From assembly GCA_000442125.1 (NCBI GenBank), contig KE546985.1:614377-678376 (forward strand): 64,000 nucleotides of DNA, given 5' to 3'. Numbering within the stretch: the first letter of the stretch is position 1; every line of letters starts with the position of its first letter. The notes under the pieces are model-generated. The model was not told the origin of the DNA and ran no database searches. It saw only the letters and a list, made by a program, of their open reading frames with translations. This DNA comes from Opeltia flavorubescens. Lineage: Eukaryota; Ascomycota; Lecanoromycetes; Teloschistales; Teloschistaceae. A program made the translations under genes and the position numbers. This document shows positions 11,463-21,904 of the stretch, piece by piece.

Positions 11463-11827
11463 TTTTAGCGGGCCTCGGTAAAATCTCGTGAAAGCGAAAG
11501 CTTGGCAATCTCGCTTAGTCGAATCGGTGATAAAGTGCCAAGGACAATGACTAAGCTCCTCGGCCTCATGGCGCGCGTTAAATGTATCTTTGTTTACTGA
11601 TAGCTCTCATGCAATCTTCAACCCAATTGCTTGCTGGCTTCCTCGCGAATCTCTTCCAACGAAATGCGCTCGAGAAACTTTTTCGCTCAGCGATCATGCT
11701 GCATGACTATTAATCCATAGCTCCTCGACTGTCGTCTGTGCTGAGCTTCGCTTACCTTTCCCTACCGCTCAACTCTCCACCACCGGATACACCTTCGATA
11801 TCAACTCTGCATCCTTGATTCGTCGCA

Positions 11828-14389
11828 ATGCCTCCCGCTAAGATGGATTCTACGGACACGATTGCTGAGATGGCAGCGGAGATGCAGGCTTTACGGCTCA
11901 AATTGCTGGACGCGACGCATGGACAAGAGGAGGCTGAGCGCAAACAAATGGAAGCGGAGCAAGGGAAAGAGGAGGAGAAGCGGGGACGAGAGGAGGCAGA
12001 GCGTCAACGAGAGGAGGCAGAACGTCAACGAGAGGAGGCAGACCGTCAACAAGAGGAAAACAATCGGCAAATCCGTCCTACAACGCTCTACGAAATGCTT
12101 GGGTTCTGCCACCAGTTCATTGACAGTAAATTTGTCGTAGAGACAGACCCTGCATTGACGACGCNTGGGAAAATCACCGATGTCAAGGGCAAGCATTACC
12201 CTCATGTTCTCGAGCCTTGGGAAGATTTCGAGGAGCTTCAGGCCATCAGCTTTGGTATCATCCAATCACTCTTTCATCCTGCCGATGCCGAACCCATCCG
12301 TGCTTTCAAATCACGGCACTTTATCGAGGAAACCGGCAAGACATGGATACAAAAGATTGCCAGTGAACCAGATCTTGTATCGTTCCAGCGTCCCATGGTC
12401 GAAAACTTTGTTCGCGATGTCCTCTCATATCTAATGCCAGCATCAGATGTCACTTTTGACAATACTACGCACGCTCTTGGCCAAAACACAGACAGTCAAG
12501 ATCCAGGGAGCAATCCAGAACTCGACCAAGATACATCCATCGCTGCAGCCTCAGATCAATACCCTACTCGCTCGAAAAAGCTTCCACCAGTACCCCAACC
12601 AGGAGGCATTGATCAGATTTGCGTTTTTCGGGATATCAACGGCGAAACAGAATTGTTCATGGTGGAAGAATACAAGGCCCCGCATAAAGTAAGCAAGGAA
12701 GCTCTGCGCGCTGCCCTACACTCGCGGGATTCTATCCATGTTGGGGAGATTAAAGACCAGGAAACGATCCCGACAGACCCTGACAAGAATTTCCTCTATA
12801 ACTCGAAGCTTCTTGTCTGCATGGCGGCAACACAAACGTATGATTACCTCATACGTGGTGGGTGTACACATGGGTGTATAGTAACGGGTGAATCAATCAT
12901 CTTTCTAAGAATCAACGAAGAGGATTCCACTCGTCTGTCATATTATCTCACCGAACCCTTTCTGGATGCAGCAGCCAATGTGGAATTTGACTATTCCAAA
13001 ACCGTGATTGCTCGGCTCACCAGCTTTTCTCTCATGGCTTTCGAGTCGCCGCCAAAAGATCAGAAGTGGATCCGAGACGCTAAGGACATTGCGGACAAGT
13101 GGATCATCACCGAGAAACTTTGGAAGGAGACGCCTAAGAAGTTGCAAGCATTGATGGAGAAAAATGATCGGAAAGATACCTCCTACAGTCCACCCAAAGG
13201 ATTAGTCCCCGGCGATAGATTATCACCTGTCAAGACTCGCCAATTCCTCAAACGTTTGCAGTCTTTAGGATGCAAGACTCCGACGAAGGGTTTCAAGTAT
13301 GAACAGGATGACTTCGACCCTGATCAGCAGGGCCACGATGACCTAGCAACGCCGACGAAACCATCGAGCTCGAAAACCTGCCAAGGAAAACAAGTACAGC
13401 AAAGCAGCCGAGGATCTGGTGCCGCTGGAAAGCAACGACAGCGCAAATATTGTACCCAAGCGTGTCTCCTAGGCCTGGCGCAAAGACGTACGATTGACGA
13501 GAGCTGCCCCAACGCCGGTCTACATCCAAGAGGCAAAAGAGGCGACACGCATTCTTTGACAAAGCCTGTCCTCCGCCAACTTCTCCGTCAACAGCTTGTT
13601 AGAACCATGGACGAAGATTGTGAGAATCTGAGGCTCAAGGGCGCTCGAGGCATGCTATTCAAGCTATCTCTTGCGGAACATGGGTACACGTTCGTTGGGA
13701 AGGCGACCATCGATCGATTCATTCCTTATCTACAACACGAGGGTCGCGTCTACCATCAGCTGCGTAAGTTCCAGGGTCAATTGATCCCCGTCTGCCTTGG
13801 AAACGTCGATCTTGAGATACCCTGGTTTGGAATTGGTGTGGAACTCGTGCACATGCTCCTCCTATCGTACGGCGGCAAAGACCTCTGCTGTCACCCCATC
13901 GAGGATCAATGGCAACAAGCCGCAGATTTCGAGACCATCATAGCTCCTTTCGGTGTTACGCATGAAGATATGCGATCAAATAACATGCTCTGGAACGAAG
14001 AACTTAGGCGGGTGCTTTTCATCGACTTTGAGCTCTCGACTCTCAAGCCCCAGCCGAGATCGCCAAAGAGCAAAGCATCAAGGACCATGTCGCCAAAGGC
14101 CAAACCCGCGAAGCTTAAGACGAATGCCAAGACTGCGAAATCCAAGGGTCTTGTCAAGTCCAGAGCACTCCAGGAACTTTCAATTAATCAAGTCTCTACG
14201 TTACCGAAGAAGTCTGCAGCTCCAACGGCAGACGCAGAGAAGTCTTTATCGCCAGTGAAAACTACAGTATTGGGTGTACCACCGTCGAAGATTACAGGAC
14301 TAGGGATCTCGCCAACCAAGAAAACCTCAGCATCGGCCCAAGAGGCGCATGATCAAGAATCATCGATCCCCGACTTCATTTATATTTAG
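11828..14389 (+). CDS. Coiled-coil protein with C-terminal kinase-like domain (853 aa), intact
   Basis: Starts in a good context (cgtcgcaATGcc) and is uninterrupted to TAG. Residues about 14-80 are a charged coiled coil, with the heptad REEAERQ repeated at 54-74. Residues 90-580 form an unannotated region ending in a Cys motif, YCTQACLLGL (541-550) and DESCPN (C560), which I associate with a widespread fungal family of hypothetical proteins. The C-terminus is kinase-like: ARGMLFKLSLAEHGYTFVGK with candidate ATP-binding K625, HEDMRSNNMLW (H712, D714, N719) as catalytic loop, and DFE (D733) in place of DFG. A basic tail (about 740-845) carries repeated Ser-Pro-Lys motifs (SPKSK, SPKAK, SPVKT, SPTKK), resembling DNA-binding or nuclear tails. 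Database entries for this family are often labelled metalloprotease without support; I see no HEXXH. Codon 113 contains an ambiguous base (12,165). No intron is needed. It is the only long intact gene in a RIP-damaged neighbourhood. Confidence 0.85.
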   Translation: MPPAKMDSTDTIAEMAAEMQALRLKLLDATHGQEEAERKQMEAEQGKEEEKRGREEAERQREEAERQREEADRQQEENNRQIRPTTLYEMLGFCHQFIDSKFVVETDPALTTXGKITDVKGKHYPHVLEPWEDFEELQAISFGIIQSLFHPADAEPIRAFKSRHFIEETGKTWIQKIASEPDLVSFQRPMVENFVRDVLSYLMPASDVTFDNTTHALGQNTDSQDPGSNPELDQDTSIAAASDQYPTRSKKLPPVPQPGGIDQICVFRDINGETELFMVEEYKAPHKVSKEALRAALHSRDSIHVGEIKDQETIPTDPDKNFLYNSKLLVCMAATQTYDYLIRGGCTHGCIVTGESIIFLRINEEDSTRLSYYLTEPFLDAAANVEFDYSKTVIARLTSFSLMAFESPPKDQKWIRDAKDIADKWIITEKLWKETPKKLQALMEKNDRKDTSYSPPKGLVPGDRLSPVKTRQFLKRLQSLGCKTPTKGFKYEQDDFDPDQQGHDDLATPTKPSSSKTCQGKQVQQSSRGSGAAGKQRQRKYCTQACLLGLAQRRTIDESCPNAGLHPRGKRGDTHSLTKPVLRQLLRQQLVRTMDEDCENLRLKGARGMLFKLSLAEHGYTFVGKATIDRFIPYLQHEGRVYHQLRKFQGQLIPVCLGNVDLEIPWFGIGVELVHMLLLSYGGKDLCCHPIEDQWQQAADFETIIAPFGVTHEDMRSNNMLWNEELRRVLFIDFELSTLKPQPRSPKSKASRTMSPKAKPAKLKTNAKTAKSKGLVKSRALQELSINQVSTLPKKSAAPTADAEKSLSPVKTTVLGVPPSKITGLGISPTKKTSASAQEAHDQESSIPDFIYI
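11987..12049 (+). repeat. 21-bp in-frame repeat, three copies, encoding the heptad REEAERQ
   Basis: Three adjacent 21-bp units differ at a few bases (AERQ, AERQ, ADRQ). Because 21 bp equals seven codons, copy-number change would lengthen the coiled coil by whole heptads without breaking the frame. Confidence 0.85.
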
Positions 14390-15951
14390 TACCAACCCTA
14401 CACTTGCCGCACGGTATGGATCGTCCAACAGCTTTCAGAGTCCGGGACTCTGACCGAGCATGGGGAGTACACATTGAGCGAGGGGAAAGTGGAAGGCTAA
14501 GGAAACAATAAGATACCATTGATGATGCAAGCTGTTTCATTCATCCTGCACAAGATACCCCTATCAGCAAGGCGTTGGGGATTGACATTGTTTTTATCGA
14601 CTTAGATAGAGAGTTAATAGAGGTGATACGAGCAGTATCTTGGCTGGTTCTCTTCCACGAGTAACTGATCTCTGAAATAATACGAATTTTGTAACCAATG
14701 CTGGAGTTGATAGTTAATCAGACTTTTCCCTTTAACTCTAATCGCTCTATCCGTAATTTAACTACTGATTCTGCTGGGCCTAAGGGACTGACGAAATAGT
14801 GCGCTGGGGAATCAGAGAATTGAGAAGGTGAAGAAGGTGGTGAAGGGACTGTTGGTCGTGATAATACAGGTGTCGTTGCCCATGGAGGCGTAACAAGATT
14901 GGTCTTTACTATTAGGTCGTCGAAGCAGAAGCGTTCTTGGGGCCTTAGGAGGTATTTTCGGGAGCAGTCGCTGAGGCGGAGACGTTTACGATGGTGATTG
15001 TGGTCGCCTCTTGAGGTGGTAATAAGAAGCGGGAGTAAATATATTCTTGGTCAGTGAGTGGTCTGTACTATCAAGGGGTAGTAAAAGGTGAAGCTTTTTC
15101 TAGAGAGGGGATGATGCGCTGATAAGGTATAGTAACGATACATAGGTATTTAATTTATTTAATGTTACCAGGTAAAAATATCGAGAGATGACTTCTATTC
15201 TTCCTTTTATTCAACGGTCGCATTTATAGGTCGGTGATTCGTTCGTCCCCCTTTTGTTTTGCTTCTAGAGGTTGCTTCTAAAGTCTCAAGTTATACTAAT
15301 CTATACCTTTTCCTTTGCTGTAAATTTTGCCCTGTACTTACACTCCTTTTGGGCAGAGAAGGTACTATAGGGCTGAATAATCAACACGGGTGCCGAAGTT
15401 CATCCGACTCCGCAAATTGGACTCTGTATACAATCGTTCCAATGTCTAGTGCATCAGGAATCATCGAAGATTATACACCGAGGTATCCATTAGAGGTTAC
15501 TTCATCAAACTAAGTAACTTCAGGTCCATTATCTCACACACTCTCGCTTGAACTCCGAAAATAGAAAAAGGAAATTGAATTGGCTGGATCTATCTACTCC
15601 ATTATCGGTTACAGTCTGACCTTTGGTGTCTTTCATCTCGCTTGTTTTTTGGTCTGCTTGTTTGATAGCTGTTTGATCTTTACTTCGTTGTTCACCCAAT
15701 TGACCTTCAAATTCAATGAATCATCCCTTGGCCCCCACGACAATTGGATGGATCAGCCTAGTCTAGAGAATACCTGGAATAAAGAGACCACTATTAACTA
15801 GTCAGCAAATCTGCAAATCTAATTTTGAACTCTCTTCTCCCCCCTCCAGTAAAAGAAGGAATATTTTAGAATATAACACAGTATAGGTAAAGAAGAGAAA
15901 AAAATCTTACAACTGTTCTCACGCCAAGTAGCGGAATAATTCATCGACCAT
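14390..15951. other. Intergenic region with weak coding traces
   Basis: About 1.6 kb. On the minus strand around 14,700-15,060 there are short stretches of plausible protein (VVKLRIERLELKGK, PLTDQEYIYSRFLLPPQEAT) in changing frames with TAA/TAG stops, suggesting a heavily decayed gene. The plus-strand ORFs at 15,259-15,513 and 15,580-15,801 have no domain. The second is partly hydrophobic (GVFHLACFLVCLFDSCLIF) but is more likely chance. Confidence 0.35.
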
Positions 15952-16140
15952 TCATCCTCGTTTGCATGGGAAAAAGAGCCGCAACTGAAGAAGAAGAAGC
16001 TTGCTGGACCGGAATGGTGGTCGTGCGGGTAGTATTCCGCGGCTGTTGGAGAGACCAACTCCAGGACAAAAAGGCGCCCGCGAGGGAAGCATTGACTTGT
16101 ATAATACTGGTCGAGGTAACGCTGCTTTTACGAAAGAGTA

Positions 16141-16310
16141 TCCATGGAGTTGCATTGTATAGAAACCTCTGACCGTGGTGGATTTTGGCAATGCCGATTC
16201 GAGTCGGGGGAAGTATCTTGATGTTGATGAATGAGGAGGGTAGCCATGGAGTTGTCGTATCGTATGGAAACCTCTGAACCTCGTGGCCATTGCGTTTGGT
16301 AACGCCGATT
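16141..16310. repeat. Imperfect direct repeat, two copies about 102 bp apart
   Basis: Segments starting at 16,141 and 16,243 share CCATGGAGTTG, then a GAAACCTCTGA block and a GCCGATT block. In the overlapping minus-strand frame they encode RGFYTMQLHGY and RGFHTIRQLHGY, so the 3' part of the gene held a roughly 35-residue repeat. Confidence 0.6.
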
Positions 16311-17232
16311 TGCCAGCTGCTGGACTGGATTTGGATCTGAGTCCTGTGGGAGTGTAATCGTTGCTGTAGCTGTCCATACCGTTCTCGCCCCGTTTAATAT
16401 CTTTGAACGCGAGGAAGAGGTCTGGTGTTCTACTCATGTAGTCGCTTGCGAAGAATTCGAAGACTGTCGATAATTGGTCGTACTTCTGTTGGACCTCAAT
16501 TGCCTTCGACTCCGGATGCCCGGCTTGCCCAGTTTGATCTTTGGGACCTTCCTTGTTATTGTTTTCATTATCTCCGCACAGCTCTCCTCGGATGCGTATA
16601 AAGTTTTGAAGCACACTTTGCCCGGGCCTAAGTGGATCTTGGAGTCAGCAGTGTTTTCTAGAGTTGTATTCAGGTCGATCCAATTAAACTTTTCTGCGCC
16701 CTCCCATACTTCCAACTCTCCGAATTCCAACAGGTTGATAGGGATGAGGATCCTATTATATTGATCACAAAGCCCAAATCTAATCAGTATGAATATATCC
16801 GAGAGCCGTGCAGCGTATCTGAGTGCACGGTCCTCAGAGGAGGTCATGTATGCGAGCAACTGCGGGGATGTCAAGGTTACAAGCTCCAAGAAGTGTACTT
16901 CTGAAATATCTTCAGGGAGGCCTCCGATGTATTGATAGATATCTTCTCGACTTACAGCCCACAGTGTTCGCAGAGCTTGATATACCTATCTCATTGTGAA
17001 AGTATGGGTATATGAGATCTCAAGGTCGCTTTCAAGTTGGAGTTGATCCGAGTCCTGGATTTTTGGCTGCGTTGGGAAAGTATGACCTTGCCGACGAAGT
17101 TCTCCATCTTCCACACGCCATTCATTGAGGCGGATCGAGTTATAGATATCCCGAGTAGCAATGAGGCGGTTCACACGTTTGAGCTCAGCTACTTCTTCTA
17201 TATGGATGGGCAGAAGCTTATTATCTTTAAGT

Positions 17233-17265
17233 GTTGCTAAAAGGTCCTTTTCGTTGCTAAAAGGT
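17233..17265. repeat. 20-bp tandem duplication causing a frameshift
   Basis: GTTGCTAAAAGGT occurs at 17,233-17,245 and again at 17,253-17,265, a 20-bp period. Twenty is not a multiple of three, and removing one unit joins KLYLLAT to LKDNKLLP in a continuous frame of the overlapping gene. This is probably a replication slip. Confidence 0.7.
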
Positions 17266-17439
17266 ATAACTTATCACTAAAGAATATAATTTCTTTAAGG
17301 ACCGCTATATCACAAGACGCTCGCTGCTTTACAGTTTGATAAGAGGATAGGAGTAGACGTGCAAGATAAGGAAGCCAAGTAAGAGCGGCGTGCAAAAGAT
17401 CTGAAAAGATCCCATATACTTTTTCTATCAACAGTTATA

Positions 17440-18769
17440 TGGATCACAGTTGAAGTGATGATAAAAAAGGAATAAAGGGAATCAGCAGTATTCAAGATTA
17501 ATTACAAACAAGATTTTCTGTAATTTCAAAGGAACAAGGAGGAAACTGAAAAGTTACACGTATATTTCTTTGTCAGTCAATGCGCATCAACGCCGCTGCG
17601 TTATCTAAGAAGAATATTGAATAATGGTAGCTTCCGCTGTAGGTATTTGCTACTCATCGGTACCTACCAAGGGGGTCCAACGGTTTTTCAAGGAAACAAG
17701 AGATCATCCACAATATCCGAAGAGACTGCATTTGTCGTGGAATATCTATAATATACGTTATCTACCGCAACAGTGGTAAGCCTGTCCTTTATCATTACCC
17801 CTACTATTTTACTCAATCAAGCAAATGGATTCTATCAAGGGGACGTTGTACCAAGGCTTTAATATATATATACGATTTATAGATCCAGTAAAGTAATTCT
17901 TAGCGTTAGCGAGATCCTTCTTTATTGTGAATATTAAGCTTTATAGTGCAGAGAGGTGCTCCTGGTATCCTATTTGCCTACTAACGACGTCTCGATCTTA
18001 TACGCACCAGAGCATTTGGGCGTGAGTGTATACCGGGAGTTCCTAGTTACTCTAGTGTAAGTAGATTTTTTCTTAAAAATGTATTATTAGAGTGTTGAGG
18101 ATATACTATAATCGACCTCAAGGCCCTTATCTCGAAGCCGCAGATATTGCAATACTTACCATGATAACTGGCTGAGGCGGAATCGCCCATGGTTTCTTTG
18201 CTCGAATAACGCTATTGATTTGTTAAAAGCGAATGGAAGCAGCCTTGGTATTCGCTGTTTCGGCTTGCGAGCGTACGATTTGGAGTTTGTTTGAGCAATA
18301 TCCTTATCGAAAGAACTCCGTCACTTCAGCTATTCTTTAGCCTCGCTATAAAGAATTGAAAAGACTTTGAAACAACAGGGTTTATATTGTAACAACGAAT
18401 CTTTTATAGGCCTGTAAATGTTAATTTCAGCCGGGAAAATTTGCGATAGCCTCTGATGTATATAAGCTCGCTGCTTTTTGGTAGCCCCTATTCAACTTGA
18501 GGTCTTCGACAGCCTAACGAAGGAAAGGATAGGATAAGAGAAAATAAGGAAGGGTCAATCTAAGAATAAGTATAGGAAAAACGATGCGTCCTTATAGATA
18601 ACAAACGAGGACTTTTTACAACAGTTTTGACTGGAGAAAATTATTAGGTTGTATGCGTATATAGCTACGTTACCTGTAAAATAGTATTTATCGAGTACTA
18701 ATATCACCTACTCGCTGTACCAGTTCTCTATCTTTGACTTCTAAAATCTGGATTGCTATAACTATCCAC
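17440..18769. other. Gene-free stretch with decayed sequence
   Basis: About 1.3 kb without any frame I can support. It is somewhat AT-rich with many TA-rich runs, consistent with moderate RIP of former repeats. I see no terminal repeats, tRNA or clear coding composition. Confidence 0.4.
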
Positions 18770-19215
18770 CCTATTTCCGCTTTTTATCCTGCGCCAATAT
18801 CTTGAGTAATTACAAGTCCAGCATATTGTATACAACTACGTTCGCTACCTCGAATACTTTATACAGGATCGCAAACTGCGCTTAGGCTTTTGTCGCTCGA
18901 GTCTCCGTATCAGATACGCTAGTCTTCATCTTTTACATCTGCTCGTTGACCGCGCGAGCTTCCCGCTTACACTGACTGTTCCCGGTAATCAGCTTTATAG
19001 TTTGTGATACATGTTCGTTCATCCGACTACTCGCCTCCTGGAGCTCTTTCTCTAGCCGGCAACATCGAGCTTCGGAACCTTGAGCGCGTTTCTCGAGCTC
19101 CTTCACTTGCTTCTCAAGCTCCTAGTTGGCGATATACTCCTTCTCTAAAACTTGTAATAATCGCGGTTAGACTGTTTCTGGATCACAGCGTCTAGGCTCG
19201 CTCCGGTAGTATTTC
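18770..19215 (-). pseudogene. Coiled-coil protein relic with CAR-to-TAR stops
   Basis: One minus-strand frame reads SEPRRCDPETV, then a TAA, PRLLQVLEKEYIAN, then a TAG, ELEKQVKELEKRAQ, RLEKELQEASSRMNEHV, CKREARAVNEQM, then a TAA, KMKTSVSDTETRATKA and AILYKVFEVANVVV. Every stop falls where Gln fits the coiled coil, so the damage is plain C-to-T at CpA. Leu and charged residues recur with heptad spacing. It may be the coiled-coil tail of a transposase or another mobile-element protein, but no catalytic motif is left to show it. Confidence 0.55.
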
Positions 19216-19754
19216 CGGATTCTGTGAAGTTCAGCGTAGTCTTATTCGGAGACGCGTTATTACGGACCGGATGTAATCCGTGTGATTTCCTGCTATATTT
19301 TATCTGTCATCCAGTTCGTCGTCTCTTGAGCCCAGGATTTTTTTTCGTCCAGGATTCGTTTTGCTGGTGAGTCATTGAGATCGCGGTAAGTATTTTTCGA
19401 CGTGTCTATATTCATCTCACCGATAGTATTATTGAATGATTATACGAGGATTGATGGGAATTAAAATGATATTAGAAGATTTATTTGATTACTCGACGAA
19501 TTGCAAGGTCGGACCGATGGAGAAGAAAATAAAGAAGAGAGTACAGGACTATATTAATAGAAGTCTAATTTCGCTTTGCGCACGCCCGTGATAAAGAAAG
19601 CTCTATAAATAAATTCTTGTCCAGAAATAACCGGTAGGAACTCTAATCGTGTTAAAAAACTCAGAGAATATAGTAAACGCAATAGAAACCGGAGGATAAA
19701 GAAACAAAAGATACATAGATAAAGGAGGTACAGATTGAGGAATAATACTAGGAG

Positions 19755-21350
19755 ATGTCGGATAATAGCTGAAATGAAATCTTCGATAACGATTCATCCG
19801 TCTTGGCTACGGAACCAGCGGGATCAAGTTAGTCGCCGGCGGACCTGGAGTAGTTCGAAAGAGCTGGACTTTATTCGACTATTATGCACCAATCGGGAGA
19901 ATAACAGCCGAAGGGCCATCGTCAAGTCCTGCAGCTTGCTCTCGGGAGGTGCAAGAAAGGCGAATCAAGGCTGTCCCGTGATATAATTGCGAAATATTGT
20001 AGGAATTAATACCTAAATAATAATTCGTGCTAACTGGCACTAATTTACTACATGAACATTAAAGATTTTCAAAGCTCAAAAACTCGTTGGGCCGTCTACG
20101 GTTAAGCGGTTAATCTCCTATTGCGATACCAATTACCAGTTCATTAACCTGGCTGGCGTTAATCGTAAAGGTCCAGGCGTAACAAAAAAGGTAGCTATTA
20201 ATATACCGAGCGAGGTACAACTAATAGTATTCTAAAGCTTCGTGGACCAGTCCCTATAGCTTTTCTACAGTCCTGTATTATATCTTTAGTATGCGAGTGC
20301 GCAAATAAGTATATTATTGAGCACCCCCGCGCCAAGGAATACGATTCCCATACCTTTGCTAGGTATGACTTTCCTATTAATCAGAATTCAAATGTCGAAA
20401 AACTCGATAGTGTTGGTATCGTCTCATTCGACAACTTTGGAGAAATCAAGGACGAATCGATCCTATAGGCAGTGAGGAATCTGTGGACCGAATATATTAT
20501 ATCGGCTATCAACGAACAAAAGGTAGTAGCCACGGAGCTGAGGGCAAGCTGCTCGACCTTTTCTGCCAATTCTCGCAGCTCTATCGCTGGCGTAGCTTTT
20601 ATAGGCTGAGCTGGAGGCCCAGTATAACACGCCGATAAGGACGAGTGGTCTAGTTTACAGCCCTACCTATACGGCTAGACTCCACAGCGCACCGATATAC
20701 CGTTAGTCCTGTCCTTAGTGAAAAGTATTATAAAGGCGGCACGCGAGGATAAGAGCGCCAGCTATAAACCTTAATAGGTATCTAAGATCGCTACACCGAT
20801 TATAACTCGACTTCGAGAGCTTGATTCCTCCGTGGTAAAGGGTAGAGCTATTAAAGACTTGAATATATAAGCATACTTCGCAAGCGGCTGAACTTCGCTA
20901 CTAACGCAGGTGGTGCAGATCTTTAGTGTTTATTCCCAGTTCGAGCTTTGTCCAAAATCGGTGGTTAACACTTTCAAGCACGGGAATAAAAAGGTCGACT
21001 ATACCTTTACTCTCGAGTTAACTAATATAGAGCAAATAATACACAAGAGTACTATTACTAAATATTGTATCTAGGGCGGTACCAGCATCAACTATACCCA
21101 AGGCTGGACTGTATTTATACCGATGTTCCAGTATACCGAAGTAAAAGTCGACGCTTGCGACCCATTGATCCAGTTGGCAATCCTGATATCAGCGGAAATA
21201 ACAAATCGAGATCTTAAGGGTCTAAAGATAGGAGTTGCTAAAGCTGCATCGCCAAGTGGATCTCTGAGCCGCAAAGGCCGGAACGGAAATCAAGTATAGG
21301 TCCCGCTCCCGAAAATAAAAGACCCTTTGGCCTCGTAAAAGCCTAGTCGG
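19755..21350 (+). pseudogene. Long unidentified gene relic, RIP-inactivated
   Basis: From an ATG at 19,755 one frame encodes NEIFDNDSSVLATEPAGSS and ERAGLYSTIMHQSGE, then GHRQVLQLALGRCKKGESRL, interrupted by TGA/TAG/TAA. Around 20,065-20,290 another frame is more protein-like (LISYCDTNYQFINLAGVN, VAINIPSEVQLIVF). From about 20,290 to 21,350 the first frame is again clearly coding: YIIEHPRAKEYDSHTFARYD, VEKLDSVGIVSFDNFGEIKD, NLWTEYIISAINEQKVVATE, IPLVLSLVKSIIKAAREDKS, QIFSVYSQFELCPKSVVNTF, GWTVFIPMFQYTEVKVDACD and ITNRDLKGLKIGVAKA. About a dozen stops there are mostly TAA/TAG at expected Gln sites. An open frame of this length with only RIP-type stops is strong evidence of former coding. The fold and family are unknown to me; a large mobile-element or host protein are both possible. 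Confidence 0.55.
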
Positions 21351-21634
21351 AATTGAGTACTGGGCAGTATAAAATCCTCCTCTCCTAGCTTTCCTCCTGT
21401 TATAAATTGTTTCAACTCAGCTGAATTATTGTGGCCAGATTCTTGGGTGGGCGACTCTTGAGCATCTGCTAGGGGCTCTCGACTTGCGTAGTACCAGGCA
21501 GACCCATTGGGATAGGTGAACGATGGTATAGGGTTTGAATGGGCTGGTATACTGAGGTGTGAGTATTGGATGGTGGTGGAAGATGGTGGAGTGGACGGAG
21601 AGGATAGAAGTGTCGTTAGAGCAGACGATAGCAA
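21290..21634 (-). CDS. Hypothetical Ser/Thr/Pro-rich ORF, possibly a fragment
   Basis: An open frame of 114 codons starting MLSSALTTLLSSPSTPPSS and continuing PSFTYPNGSAWYYASREPLA and KQFITGGKLGEEDFILPSTQ. Composition is protein-like and the frame is unbroken, but it overlaps the end of the plus-strand relic, so one of the two is a shadow over the last 60 bases. There is no domain. It may be the surviving piece of a larger minus-strand gene. Confidence 0.3.
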   Translation of the reverse strand: MLSSALTTLLSSPSTPPSSTTIQYSHLSIPAHSNPIPSFTYPNGSAWYYASREPLADAQESPTQESGHNNSAELKQFITGGKLGEEDFILPSTQFRLGFYEAKGSFIFGSGTYT

Positions 21635-21904
21635 CCTTACCCATACCGAACTTCAAGTACTCGAAACATGGATGGTTTTCACAGCGGATAAAAGAGCTCG
21701 GAATCGATGTTCGGGCGTATATAAAGGAATACATAATCAATTGTCACGTGAAAGGTTTTTTGATAATAAGAAGCAAGGGCACGATAGTATAAGTAACAAG
21801 ACAATACACTGCAAGGGCACTATTGGAGATGGAGAGGCTTTGGAGGGGACTGAAATCTGTCGGCTTCAGGTGGTAAGAAACATGCGACCACTGACCGCTC
21901 CTTG

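Larger units (their letters stand above)
10287..11827. other. Intergenic region upstream of the intact kinase-like gene
   Basis: About 1.5 kb without a supported gene. It holds two related palindromes (11,259-11,274 and 11,447-11,462) embedded in longer similar segments. The last 70 bases before the ATG at 11,828 are pyrimidine-rich (ctttcc, ctcaactctcc), as often seen before fungal start codons. No TATA box stands out close to the start. Confidence 0.4.
15952..17431 (-). pseudogene. Unidentified large gene, nearly intact, broken by a 20-bp duplication, one stop and a frameshift
   Basis: The frame begins around 17,431 and reads through ALTWLPYLARLLLSSYQTVK to KLYLLAT at about 17,254. A 20-bp tandem duplication (17,233-17,265) throws it out of frame. 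After that one frame continues without interruption for over 200 codons apart from a TAG near 16,984 (fits CAG). Its segments include LLPIHIEEVAELKRVNRLIA, REDIYQYIGGLPEDISEVHF, LLAYMTSSEDRALRYAARLS and HLGPGKVCFKTLYASEESC. Near 16,550 the coding frame shifts by one to the segment KAIEVQQKYDQLSTVFEFFA and FKDIKRGEN. The 3' end is uncertain and includes a duplicated RGF.T..QLHGY motif. It is hydrophilic and probably intracellular. I do not recognise the family. Few lesions suggest recent loss. Confidence 0.65.

Noticed and set aside
11891-12265. Leu-rich minus-strand ORF within the kinase-like gene
   Set aside because: It is the antisense shadow of the coiled-coil repeat; GAG-rich codons read as CTC (Leu) on the other strand.
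18160-18200. tRNA-like stem near AACTGGCTGAGGCGGAATCGCC
   Set aside because: The bases cannot be folded into a full cloverleaf with acceptor stem and a GGTTCGA-type T arm.
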